Below, in pieces: positions 22,301 through 31,819 of a stretch of DNA of 64,000 nucleotides. The DNA is taken from the NCBI RefSeq assembly GCF_001311845.1, contig NZ_BBCC01000003.1:27007-91006 (forward strand), read 5' to 3'. The position numbers and the translations under genes are program-made. Under the pieces are notes generated by a model. The model was not told where the DNA came from, searched no databases, and saw nothing but the letters and a program-made list of their open reading frames with translations. The DNA is from Desulfosarcina cetonica JCM 12296. Its GTDB lineage: Bacteria > Desulfobacterota > Desulfobacteria > Desulfobacterales > Desulfosarcinaceae. Within the stretch, counting starts at the first letter, position 1; the number at the start of each line of letters is the position of its first letter.

Positions 22301-23077
22301 AGCGGAAATGCGGGACACATATACATGGTGGCCACTGGCGAGATGAACGTGGGCAAGTCGACCTTCTCTGCATCCAGCGAAGAGAATACCGGTATCTACA
22401 CCACCTCCGGCGGGTCCATCAACATCTACGTCAACGGGGACCTGAACGTCAACGAGTCGCGGGTGATGACTTTTCTAGGTGGCGATAATGGTATGGGAGA
22501 CATTACGGTGTGGTCCCAAGAAGGGGATATCAACGCCGGCAAAGGCTCGAAAACGGCGATCACCGCTTCTGCACCGACAATCGACTATGATGAGAACGGC
22601 GACCCCTACGTCGTATGGTCACCGCCCTCGGTGGGCAGCGGCATTCGCGCCCTGACCTATGATCCGGACGGCCCTGAAGGAAACATCGAACAGCCCGATG
22701 CCGGCGATATTTATCTTTTTGCGCCGACAGGCCAAATCGATGCCGGCGAAGCCGGTATTGCCGGAAGCAATATCATCCTGGCGGCGATAGAGGTTGTCAA
22801 CGTCCAAAACATCGAGGTGGGCGGAGCCGCCGTGGGGGTGCCCGACACCTCCCTGGCCGCTACCAGCCTGGGTGCCCTTGCCGGATCAGGGGCGGTGTCA
22901 GAGACCAGCAAGGTCGCCGAAGAACAAGCCGGCCTATCCAGTGCCCAGGAGCGCTTTTCCAAATATGTGGATGACCTCTCTGAGAATCTGGTGCCCAAGT
23001 GGCTGGCTGTGGAAGTAATCGGTTTTGGGGGGACGGAAGCATCCGGCGCATCCGATAATAACGCTGACACGCAATGA
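13326..23077 (+). CDS. TpsA: giant filamentous-haemagglutinin-like exoprotein (three frameshifts)
   Basis: Rejoined length is about 3250 residues. After a signal peptide comes the TPS secretion domain, about residues 30-160, with the hallmark INQNGMLFSHGSRVDVHGLV (the NPNG-type motif followed by LVASSLNI). A very long beta-helix-type passenger rich in Gly, Ala, Asp and Thr follows. The C-terminal part (SNIILAAIEVVNVQNIEVGG..VGVPDTSL) matches the DUF3739 end of filamentous haemagglutinin family proteins. It would be secreted by the adjacent TpsB and act at the cell surface, probably as an adhesin. Frame is lost at about 18470 (one C missing), 18747 (one G missing in GGG) and 19283-19288 (two missing or one extra). 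The pieces read through smoothly, arguing for sequence error rather than decay. Weak GGGA lies nine bases before the start. Confidence 0.88.
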
Positions 23078-23117
23078 TTGCTTTGTTTTGTCTATCAGCA
23101 CTATCCTGGAGGCTCGT

Positions 23118-24916
23118 GTGAGAAGAACGACGACGGTGTTTTGGGTCTGGCTAATATCGATGCTCCTTGGTCTATTAATTTTGCCAGGCCTTTGCTCGGC
23201 CGAAGACGGATGGTGGAACGAGGGTTGGCAATACCGGCGCAAGATCAGTTTCGACACGACTTCCACGGCGGCGGACGTCAAGGAAAATATAACGACCTAA
23301 CGGTGTTGATCCGCCTGCATTCGGGGAATTTTGCCTTCACCAGCGCCCGTGACGACGGCGGCGATATCCGCTTCGTGGATGCCGACGATGTCACCCTGCT
23401 CAAGCACCATATCGAGAAGATCGATGTTCTCGACGAGATTGCCCTGATCTGGGTGAAGGTGCCAAGAATCGGCGGTGCCACGGATCAGGGCTTTATCTGG
23501 ATGTATTACGGCAACGAAGAGGCTGTCGGCGGCCAGGATCCGGGGGGTAGCTTCGCGGCCGATCAGGTGGTCGCCTACCATCTGGGGGAGATGGAAGGCC
23601 CCCCCAAGGATGCCACCGTCAATAACAACCACGCCGTTGTTTTTACCGGCGGTCAGGGACTGCCGGGGGTGATCGGCAACGGAATCACCCTCAATGGCGC
23701 CGGAGACCACATCGAAACGGCCAGCTCGCCCAGCCTTTCGTTTTCCGCCGGATTCAGCTTCAGCGCCTGGGTACGGATCAACCAGGGTCAGACCGATGCC
23801 TGGCTGTTTGCCCGTCAGGACGACAAAGCCGCCCTTAGGGTCGGCATCGATGGAACCCGGGTGTATGCCACCGTGACCAACGCCGACGAAAGCGAGTCGG
23901 CGACCACGGACACCAGCAGTGATTTGCCCACCGGGTCGTGGCACTTGGTTACGGTGACTGGCGCTTCCGGCGGCAATCTCACCATATTTATCGATGGCAT
24001 GCAGATGACCTGGATCGCGTTGCCCACGACATTGCCACTGCCCGAGGGTGATCTGATGATCGGCGATGCCGACGCCGGCGGCCACGGTGTCTTCGGTGAT
24101 CTGGACGAAGTCGGAATCTACACCCGTCCCCTTTCCGCCGACCGGATTCGGGCGATCTTCGCCAATCAGGGCCCCGAAGGAAAAATGATCGCCTATGGAA
24201 TCGAAGAGATGGGCGGCGGCGGGGGCATGCCGGCCTTTTACCTGGGCACGATCTTGAGGAATGTCACCTTGGACGGTTTGATCGTCATTGGGCTGTTGAT
24301 GGTGCTCTCCATCGTTAGCTGGATGGTGTTTATCGGCAAGGCCGGTTTTCTGCTCAGGGCCGATCGTGAGAATCGCCAATTCATGACGGCCTTTCAAGCG
24401 TGTGACAACCCGGTGGTCACCTCCGTTGAAACGGATCGTTTTGCCAATTTAGGCCTCTGCCGTCTGTATCGCGCCGGATATGCGGTTATTCGAAACGGCA
24501 TGCTTGGCGATGCTGACGGGGCGACATTGCCCATGGCATCCCCGCAAATGCTAAAGGCCATGAAGAACGAGCTGGAGAAAAACTACATCGATGAAACCAA
24601 GCGGCTCAACAGCAATTTGACCGTGCTGACCCTGGCCATCTCGGGAGGACCGTTTCTGGGGCTTCTCGGTACCGTATGGGGCGTGATGAATACTTTCGCC
24701 GCCATGGCCGAAGCCGGCGAAGCCAATATCATGGCCATCGCCCCGGGTGTCGCCTCGGCCCTGTCGACCACCGTCGTCGGCTTGATCGTGGCCATCCCGG
24801 CCCTGTTCGCCTACAACTTTCTGACGACCCGGATCAAGGATATCACGGTGGATCTGGCCGTATTTATAGACGATTTTTCCATGAAGGCCGAAAACCAAGC
24901 GGGAGAAACGGCATGA
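23118..24916 (+). CDS. MotA/TolQ/ExbB proton-channel protein with N-terminal DUF2341 and LamG-like periplasmic domains (one frameshift)
   Basis: Rejoined length is 599 residues. GTG 23118 has GGAGG just upstream and gives a signal peptide ending CSA. A DUF2341 domain follows (WWNEGWQYRRKISFDTT .. DIRFVDADD .. WMYYGN), then a LamG/concanavalin-like domain (FSFSAWVRINQ .. LDEVGIYTRPLS). A transmembrane helix (LDGLIVIGLLMVLSIVSWMV) and a typical ExbB core come next, with two more helices (ISGGPFLGLLGTVWGVMNTF; GVASALSTTVVGLIVAIPAL). With ExbD it should form the proton channel that energises TonB. The large sugar-binding-like extension in the periplasm is unlike classical ExbB. One A is missing at about 23291. 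The start lies 40 bases after the TpsA stop and the end overlaps exbD by four bases (ATGA), so translation is probably coupled. Confidence 0.85.
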
Positions 24917-25319
24917 GACGGGATCTGTTTGACCTGAAAGGCTATGACGAGATCAATGTCACGCCCTTGCTGGATCTTGCCTGGACGCTGCTGGTAGTGT
25001 TCATTATTGCCGTCACGGCCTCGGTTCAGGGGATCAAGGTTAACCTTCCCAAGGCCAGCAACACGCCCAGCTTGGTCAAACCCAAAACCAAGGCCATTAC
25101 CATTGACGCCAGCGGCCAATACTACCTAGATGCCTATCCCGTCACCCTTGCCGAGATGGAGACCCGATTGCGTCAGTACAAGGCCGTGGAAGCGGATTTC
25201 CCTGTTGTCATCAAGGGAGATGCCAAAATTATTATGAGAAAGTCGTGGATGTGCTGGATCTGATGCAGCGGCTGGAAATCACCCAAATGGGACTGGTTAC
25301 CCAAAAACTGGTGAAGTAG
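24913..25319 (+). CDS. exbD: ExbD/TolR biopolymer transport protein (one frameshift)
   Basis: Rejoined length is 135 residues, normal for ExbD. A short cytoplasmic start is followed by NVTPLLDLAWTLLVVFI, which holds the membrane-embedded Asp of the family, and a periplasmic domain (VNLPKAS .. ITIDASGQYYLDAYPV .. VVIKGDAKI). Frame is lost at about 25230; adding one base gives YEKVVDVLDLMQRLEITQMG, the normal C-terminus, ending at TAG 25317-25319. The start codon overlaps the stop of the ExbB-type gene. It works with that protein and TonB in the inner membrane. Confidence 0.88.
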
Positions 25320-25755
25320 GCGGGGAAAGTGAGCAATACAGGGTCAGTCGGGCATGCTTCTGACAGTGGTTGTGATTCGCCTATTCTGATGCTTCAGGGT
25401 CGTCTGTCCTGCTATTCAGGCGCACCCTTGTCAACTTTATCATACGCTTTCCGGCATTCTCCAGTCTGCCTTTTCTGCCTTGGGTGCCGCTTAACCGGAT
25501 CTATATCTGCATGATTGACGAAATGGTTCAGGCGATTTTTGCCTTGACTTCACACCCTCTGGTGGTTCGGGTAAAAACGTCTAATCCGCTCGTCTCTATC
25601 ATCGCCCGCTTCCACAACTCGAAGTATGGATAATCAGATGATATACTCCTATATTTTTTTTCTCTAATATTTTCCAAACAAACTTACCCTACAAATTCCA
25701 GCTCTACATGAGACCAACGATTTTTTCCGATCTTCTTTTATTTTACGGATTGAAA
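25320..25755 (+). other. gap between exbD and tonB with a start-less open frame (25376-25633)
   Basis: No complete gene is supported in these 436 bases. The plus frame from 25376 to the TAA at 25631-25633 is open for 85 codons and has a protein-like sequence (FIIRFPAF .. LNRIYICMIDEMVQAIFAL .. TSNPLVSIIARFHNSKYG). It has no usable start near its 5' end, so it may be a 5'-truncated or frameshifted gene remnant. I do not recognise the family. A 61-codon reading at 25329-25514 in another frame looks like chance. The last 120 bases are AT-rich (T8 near 25660) and could hold a promoter for tonB. Confidence 0.35.
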
Positions 25756-26454
25756 ATGGAAACGCAAGACAAACAGGCAAACATCCTTCTTATCAGGGGA
25801 GTTCTCGTGATAGCGTTAGCCCTGATGGTCACCGGAACAGTGTATGGGGTCAAATATCTGTTAAGGGATGATGGCCGCCACCGCCAGCGACGAATCCAGA
25901 TGGTAACCGTGGTCAAACCGCCGCCTCCGCCAAAGATGAAAGAGAAACCGCCCGAACCGGAGGTTAAGAAGCAGGAAGAGATCCTCGAAACTGAACCCGA
26001 AGACCAACCTCCGGAGGCGTCGGAAGATCAACCCCCCGACGATACCCCTCCTGGAGAAGATCTGGGATTGGATGCCGAAGGATCTGCTGGAACGGACGGT
26101 TTTGGTTTGCGGGCCAACAAAGGCGGAAGGGCATTGATCGGCGGGGGCGGTAATTCCGTTACGCTGATGCACCGTTACGCTTGGTATACCCGCATTATTC
26201 AAGACGAACTGCGCAAACAGATGAATCGTCATATGGAAGAAAATGGCGGAATTCCGGATGGCAACCTGAAGGCGCTGATTCAGATAGAAATTGATAATTT
26301 CGGTAAAATTGTCGACTACCAGCTCGCCAAGTCGTCAGGTGACCGAAAGATGGATGATGCCGTGATCAATGCTCTTAAACTGGCCTCCATCAGCGAGCCC
26401 CCGCCTCGTGGAATGCCCCGTATCATAAAACTTAAAATTTCAGCAAAAGGATAG
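25756..26454 (+). CDS. tonB: TonB-family energy transducer
   Basis: About 232 residues: a short cytoplasmic start, one transmembrane helix (LLIRGVLVIALALMVTGTVYG), a Pro/Glu-rich periplasmic spacer (PPPPPKMKEKPPEPEVKK .. PPDDTPPGED) and a TonB C-terminal domain (YTRIIQDELRKQMNRHM .. QIEIDNFGKIVDYQLAKSSG .. DDAVINALKLASISEPPP). It would carry ExbBD-derived energy to an outer-membrane partner. I prefer ATG 25756; ATG 25708 would add 16 residues, and neither has a strong ribosome binding site. No TonB-dependent receptor plug-barrel is encoded in the window; the nearest outer-membrane candidates are the porin at 26559 and the TpsB. Confidence 0.87.
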   Translation: METQDKQANILLIRGVLVIALALMVTGTVYGVKYLLRDDGRHRQRRIQMVTVVKPPPPPKMKEKPPEPEVKKQEEILETEPEDQPPEASEDQPPDDTPPGEDLGLDAEGSAGTDGFGLRANKGGRALIGGGGNSVTLMHRYAWYTRIIQDELRKQMNRHMEENGGIPDGNLKALIQIEIDNFGKIVDYQLAKSSGDRKMDDAVINALKLASISEPPPRGMPRIIKLKISAKG

Positions 26455-26558
26455 TGTCGTTTTATTTCGTCCTGCCATTTTACACGGCAACCGTGGGGAT
26501 AACCCATCGTTGCAACCATTCCCAAGAACCTAATGGACGGTGAAGTAGGAGCGTATCT

Positions 26559-28184
26559 ATGCCCAGACGATTTATACGACTTGTATTGATTGTGAGTGTT
26601 ACATTATTTTGTTTTGTTGGCATTCTTCCGGCCCAGGAGCGTCATCCTGCGAGTTTGTCCGACGACCAAACTCGGGCTATTCTCGAGCTGTTAAAAGAGA
26701 AAGGCATCATTACCGAAGAAGAAGCAACCGCTTTTATGCAGCGAATTCGTGGGCCGCAGATTCCTGCCGGGGGGCAGCCAAAATTGACCGGGACTGAAAA
26801 AACGCCGAAACCCGAACCGGCAACCCAGCAAGACGTTGCAGCCTTGCAGGAAAAGTTCGAGCGGACAAGCGGCGCCACGATGCTCGACCACCGTTTGTTA
26901 ACCCGCCGTATCGACGACATGGAAGCCGGTGTTCTCGATCAGCTGGTGGACAAATCCATCAAGTCCGAGTGGGCCCAGCGAATTACGATCAGCGGCGATG
27001 TCAGGCTGCGCTACCAACAGGACGCTTTCGTGGACGGCAATGCAATTTTCGTCAACCCGGATGATACCAGCCGTGTGATGAATACTACCGAGGACCGACA
27101 TCGTTTCAGATATCGGGCTCGCCTGGGTTTGAAAGCCAGACTCGTCGATTATCGGGAGATCAACGTCGGTCAAGTAGAAACAGGATTTCGATTCACCACT
27201 GGCAACGAGGAGGATCCGGTTTCTACAAACGACACCATGGGGGACTATTTCAACCGGGACAGTCTTGTCTTTGACCGTGCCTACCTCAAGTGGAAGTGGC
27301 ATCCTATCAATCCGTGGTTTGATCGCATGCCACAGATCAGTATTGTCGGCGGACGGTTTGCGAACCCCTGGTTTTCCACGGATCTGGTGTGGGACGGGGA
27401 TCTGAACTTCGAAGGGTTGGCCGTCAGTTACGAAACCGATACTGAGCAGATGCGACCAATGAACTTGTTTTTCACGGCGGGCGTTTTCCCCTTGCAGGAA
27501 GAGGAATTCTCAAACCGCGACAAATGGTTGTGGGGAGCACAGGTTGGTCTCCAGTACCAGCCGAGCTACAATATGGCGTTTGCCCTATCCGCCGCCTATT
27601 ACGACTATCAGAATGTCGAAGGGATTCAAAATACATTAGCATACCCCAATGAGAATAATTTCACGGCGCCTTTATATCAGCAGAAAGGCAATACGCTGAT
27701 GGATATCGACCCGGAGGATACCATTCAGACCGCCTTGGCGACGGATTACAACATATTGGATATTCTCCTAAAAACCGATATCGGGATTTTTCATCCGATT
27801 CACATCATCTTGGACGCCCAATACGTCAAAAATTTTGGCTTTGATGCTGATCGCGTGGCGGAGGTCACCGGAGACGACAGCCCGGTCGAAGACACCGATG
27901 GCTATATGTTTGGTGCCATGGTCGGCTATCCGAAAATTAGTAATTTTGGTGAGTGGAATGTTGGGCTGAAGTACAAATACCTTGGGGCGGATGCGGTATT
28001 GGATGCATTCACGGATTCCGATTTTCACCTGGGGGGGACCAATGCCAAAGGATGGATTCTCAATTGTGAATACGGTCTGTATCGTAATCTTTGGTTGACC
28101 GCCCGCTGGCTTTCGTCAGACGAAATTAAAGGGCCGCAATTCGGCGTCGATACGCTGCAGGTGGACTTCAACGCCAGGTTCTAA
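26559..28184 (+). CDS. putative outer-membrane porin (Porin_5-like)
   Basis: The 541-residue product begins with a signal peptide (ends LPAQ), then a small helical segment (DDQTRAILELLKEKGIITEEEA), a linker and coiled region, then a beta-barrel of alternating aromatic strands (ISGDVRLRYQQDAF, VDYREINVGQVETGFRFTTG, FGVDTLQVDFNARF). The C-terminal Phe is the usual outer-membrane assembly signal. Family assignment to the putative porins is by this layout. AGTAGGAGCG precedes the ATG. It lies 104 bases after tonB and may be the outer-membrane partner of this TonB, an inference from position. The pore's substrate is unknown. Confidence 0.8.
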   Translation: MPRRFIRLVLIVSVTLFCFVGILPAQERHPASLSDDQTRAILELLKEKGIITEEEATAFMQRIRGPQIPAGGQPKLTGTEKTPKPEPATQQDVAALQEKFERTSGATMLDHRLLTRRIDDMEAGVLDQLVDKSIKSEWAQRITISGDVRLRYQQDAFVDGNAIFVNPDDTSRVMNTTEDRHRFRYRARLGLKARLVDYREINVGQVETGFRFTTGNEEDPVSTNDTMGDYFNRDSLVFDRAYLKWKWHPINPWFDRMPQISIVGGRFANPWFSTDLVWDGDLNFEGLAVSYETDTEQMRPMNLFFTAGVFPLQEEEFSNRDKWLWGAQVGLQYQPSYNMAFALSAAYYDYQNVEGIQNTLAYPNENNFTAPLYQQKGNTLMDIDPEDTIQTALATDYNILDILLKTDIGIFHPIHIILDAQYVKNFGFDADRVAEVTGDDSPVEDTDGYMFGAMVGYPKISNFGEWNVGLKYKYLGADAVLDAFTDSDFHLGGTNAKGWILNCEYGLYRNLWLTARWLSSDEIKGPQFGVDTLQVDFNARF

Positions 28185-28249
28185 ACGGCAAGGGATCGGG
28201 TTTCGCCTTGATTTTTACACGCAAGCACGACGAGTAAAAGGGTAGAACA

Positions 28250-28954
28250 TTGGTTAGGAAGCGCACGGTTTGGATCATTGTCATTATCATGGCCGCGTTG
28301 TGCAGTTTTCTGGGATATCGCCTGCATACCCTCTCCGAAGCCCATGCGGCGTTGATCAAGGAGATGGACGCCACAAACCGGCGTGCCGACTTGCTGCAGC
28401 GCAAATATGTCGAGCAGAAAGCCCAGGCGGCGGCCATGCAGCGGGCAAAACTGGCCGCCGAGGGGCTCACGCGTCAGGCTGAGCAAAAAATCCATGAACT
28501 CTCCGCGCAATTGAAACAGCAGACGACGGAGATGGCGACCATCGAAAAGAAAGTCGGTGCCAAGGTCATTGCCTTGGAAACACGGATAAAAGAGAAAGAT
28601 GACGCCATCGAAAAATGGCGGGAGAAACTCGATTCGCTCACCGAATCCTACCGGCAAGCCCAGAAAACCGTCAAACAGCGCGATGGAAAAATAGCGGAGA
28701 TGGAGGAGAATCTCCGGCAGTTGCAGTCGGACTTGCAGTTTGCCAGCCGTACCCGGGATCGTTACCACAACGAAAACCAAAAAATGGCCGATACCGCCAA
28801 GTCCATCCTGGCCCGGTATGATGAAAAAGGAATTTTTGCGACGTCCATTCTCAAGGTGGAGCCCTTTACCCAGATCAAGAAGGTCGAATTGGAAAAGCTG
28901 ATCCAGGCTTATCTTGATAAGATCGATGACCAGACGATCCGGGATGAGGAATAA
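28250..28954 (+). CDS. membrane-anchored coiled-coil protein, unknown function
   Basis: The 234-residue product has one N-terminal transmembrane helix (TVWIIVIIMAALCSFLGY) and then about 180 residues of highly charged, heptad-like coiled coil (long runs rich in Glu, Lys, Gln and Ala). The end (ILKVEPFTQIKKVELEKLIQAYLDKID) is probably globular. It starts at TTG 28250 with AAGGG about eight bases upstream. Its likely place is anchored in the inner membrane and reaching into the periplasm. It is encoded between the porin and a small protein and may be a structural spacer of the TonB/porin assembly; that is inference only. Confidence 0.7.
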   Translation: MVRKRTVWIIVIIMAALCSFLGYRLHTLSEAHAALIKEMDATNRRADLLQRKYVEQKAQAAAMQRAKLAAEGLTRQAEQKIHELSAQLKQQTTEMATIEKKVGAKVIALETRIKEKDDAIEKWREKLDSLTESYRQAQKTVKQRDGKIAEMEENLRQLQSDLQFASRTRDRYHNENQKMADTAKSILARYDEKGIFATSILKVEPFTQIKKVELEKLIQAYLDKIDDQTIRDEE

Positions 28955-29070
28955 TGGATAAACAGCCCTTGCCCCAGTATCTTTTTGTAAGCAACGGGCG
29001 TGTCACGAATCGTTGGCTTGAAACACCGCCCACTTCACAGACACTGACCGATATGATGGAGAAGGGATAG
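28954..29070 (+). CDS. 38-residue small protein, translationally coupled
   Basis: ATG 28954 overlaps the TAA of the coiled-coil gene (TAATG) and has GAGGAA directly upstream, an excellent ribosome binding site. The product begins MDKQPLPQYLFVSNGRV and ends before the TPR gene start, only four bases away. It contains no signal peptide or membrane segment. The tight overlap and strong ribosome binding site favour a real gene or a coupling leader peptide; I do not recognise it. It is too short for ordinary gene callers. Confidence 0.5.
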   Translation: MDKQPLPQYLFVSNGRVTNRWLETPPTSQTLTDMMEKG

Positions 29071-29074
29071 CACG

Positions 29075-31529
29075 ATGAACATATCCAGTTACCGTAACGC
29101 CATCTTTCGAGGAAAAATGATATCAACGCGTGCAGCCATTTTGATCATTGTTTTTTTGTTTTCCGCTGCCTGCACCACCGTGGCCGCCGACGGCCCGGGG
29201 CGGTCGGCCCGCAAGGCCCTGAAAAAGGGGATTGAGGCCTATGAAAAAGCGGATTACACAACCGCCAGGAAAAAACTGACCGAAGCGATTGCTGGGTATC
29301 CGAACTATGCGGATGCCTACTTCAACCTCGGCCAGGTGAATCTTAAAGAGAAAAACATCAAAAAAGCCCTGGATGATTTCGTCAAGGCCACGAGCCTCGA
29401 CCCCGACCATACCGATGCCCAACTGGCCCTGAGCCGCATTTACATGCTTGCGCGCAAGCCCGATGCGGCATTGCAGCGGGTCGAAACGATTCTGAAACGC
29501 CAGCCCGACAACCTGGCGGCAACCCTGGTCAAGGCTCGGCCCTGCTATCAAAGGACCAGACGGATGCGGCGATTCAGTTGCTTGACCCGATCTATGTGAA
29601 AGGAGAGCGCGACGTAAACCTGATCCTGCTGCTCTCCGGGGCCTATTTTAAAAAGGGGGACGCGATCAAGGGCCGGGTCATCCTGGAGTTCGGCATCAAG
29701 AAGAATCCCAAGGCAGCCGTCCTGCACCTGCAAATGGCAAACCTTCTCCTGCGTGGCGGAGACGTGAAAGGCGCTCAGGCTTCCATGGAAACGGTCACCC
29801 GCCTGGCCCCGGAAAATGCCGACCATGCCATTGCCCTGGCACAACTCTACGGGCAAACCAAGGATGATGCCAAAGCCGATCGGCTCCTGAGCCAGACTGT
29901 CGAGAAAAACACGAACAATCCGGCCGTCAGAATCGCCGTGGCCAACTTCTATCTTGAACAAAAGCAGATCGATCGGGCAACGGATCTTCTGATGAAGGGG
30001 ATCGCCGCCGGCGATCCGGGGGCAACCTTGCGGTTGGCGCTGGGGGAGCTGTACCTTAAAACAGGAAAGACCCAGGCCGCCATCGACCTGTTGAAAAAGG
30101 ACCTTGATGGGAAGTCAAAAGCCAATGAAAAGGAGCGTAACGATCTGCGCAACGCGTTGGCCAAAATCTACCTGGCGATCAAGGATCCGGTAAGCGCCCA
30201 AACCTACCTCGACGCAATTCTGGCCAAGGACCCTGACAACCTGCAGGCCCTGGCCTCTCGTGGGGTGGTGTTCAAAACCCGTGGCAGGATCGATGACGCG
30301 ATCGCCGATTTCAACGCCGTTCTGGCGCGTCAGCCCGATTTTTGGATGGGTATGTCCAACTGGCCGATTGCTACGTTCTTCTCGGCCAACTGTCAAATGC
30401 CAAGGCGGCGCTGGACAAGGGACTCAACATCGCGCCCGACAACCCGAGTCTGCGCATGACCGCCTACCGGGTCTGCCTGAAGGACCAGGATGACATCCAG
30501 GCCGAGGCGCACCTTCGCCATCTGGTCGATAAATACCCGAATGCCGTCGATGTGCAGGCGGAACTGGGCGATTTCTACCTATCAAGGAAAAAAGAGAATA
30601 AAGCCGAAGCGGCCTACAACGAAATCATCCGCAAGGCACCGCGGACCCCCCTGGGTTATGTCAAGCTGGCGCGGCTCTATACCTATCAGAAAAAGACGGA
30701 TCTCGCCATCGACCAGTTGCGTGGCGGTTATCGTCAAAGCGATCAGAACTCCCTTCTGGCCGCCGAACTGACCGGCGCCTTGCTCGCAGCCGAGCGGTAT
30801 GACGATGTCCTGGCTCTGGGCAACGCACGGTTGAAGGCCCATCCCGACGAAGCCCTGGCCCATGACCTCAAGGGAAAGGCCTTCGCCAAAATGAAGAAGT
30901 ATAAGGAGGCGCAACAGGCTTTCGAAAAGGCCGCGGCGCTGGATCCCCAATGGCCCCAGGCGAGCAACGACTTGGCGGCTCTTTTCCTCCTGCAAGGCAT
31001 GAAGGATGCCGCCATCCGGCATCTCGAGACGGCATTGACCCGAAACCCCAAGAACGCGGTCGCCTACCTCACCCTGGGAAGCCTATATGAAAACAAGGAC
31101 GCCTTTGAGAAAGCCATTGCCGTTTATGAAAAAGGTGTCGGTCAGGTGCCGGGTTTCTGGACCGCGGCCAATCGGCTGGCGTTCTTGATGGCCGATCGGA
31201 ACGATTCAAAAGAGGCCCTTGAAAAGGCCCTCAAGATCGCTTCGGCCGCCTATCGCATGAAACCCGGCCAAGGGGCGATCGTCGATACCCTGGGTTGGAT
31301 CTACTTCAAGCAGGGCGACACGAAACAGGCCCTGGAAATTTATGAGAAGTTGATTGCCGCTGCTCCCGAAGATCCGTTGATTAACTACCATATGGGCGTG
31401 GTGTTGGAAAAAAACGGCGATATCGAATCGGCCAGAAAACGGCTGAAGACCGCCACCCGTGGCGATACCGCGTTCATGGGGCGCGAGCGCGCCGAAGCCA
31501 TGCTCAAGAAGCTCGGATCCAAAAGCTGA
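29075..31529 (+). CDS. PrsT-like tetratricopeptide-repeat protein (two frameshifts)
   Basis: Rejoined length is 818 residues. A hydrophobic start ending FLFSAACTT could be a lipobox. After it the protein is nearly all TPR repeats (A-x-x-x-L-G-x-x-Y and A-L-x-x-L-D-P-type spacing). The last part (DTLGWIYFKQGDTKQA .. DPLINYHMGVVLEKNG) matches the end of the PrsT-like protein at 36345-38746, so the two are paralogues. Frame is lost at about 29540 and 30348 (one base each; the second in GGG). AAGGGA lies seven bases before ATG 29075; ATG 29117 is an alternative start. It closes the TPS/TonB gene series. Likely a periplasmic scaffold for envelope or polymer export. Confidence 0.82.
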
Positions 31530-31617
31530 TGCACTGGTAAAAAGTCGCATTTCCGACGGATTCGTAACAAGCCCGAGATCAAGACTTGCGAATCCTGAAA
31601 ATAAAAGGCTAAGAACA

Positions 31618-31656
31618 CAAAACGGCAATTGGGAACAAGGCCCAATTGCCGTTTTG
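31618..31656. terminator. bidirectional terminator hairpin between convergent genes
   Basis: A perfect 16-bp inverted repeat (CAAAACGGCAATTGGG 31618-31633 and its complement 31641-31656) with a 7-base loop. The AAAA/TTTT edges supply a short T-tract on either strand. It lies between the ends of the plus-strand TPR gene (31529) and the minus-strand kinase gene (31820). Confidence 0.75.
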
Positions 31657-31695
31657 TTGGATGCAATCTCGCGGACGCGGGATGTTATCGTGTTT

Positions 31696-31781
31696 AAGAC
31701 AATGTTTTTGGCAAGGCCAGAGGAGGAAGCCGTATAAACCATACTGCGACGACCGATAACGCGGCCCAAAAACATTGTCTT
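31696..31781. repeat. long inverted repeat beside the terminator
   Basis: AAGACAATGTTTTTGG at 31696-31711 is perfectly complementary to 31766-31781, enclosing 54 bases. Outside the perfect arms, similarity continues imperfectly for about 15 more bases on each side. It could be a second terminator, a palindromic repeat element, or a small miniature element; no gene is encoded here. Confidence 0.55.
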
Positions 31782-31819
31782 GAATACTATCGTTGCGCCC
31801 GACCATCATGTGTTGCCCG

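Noticed and set aside
25329..25514. 61-codon reading starting MSNTGSVG
   Set aside because: Odd composition with many Cys and Ser and no family; the neighbouring frame looks more protein-like.
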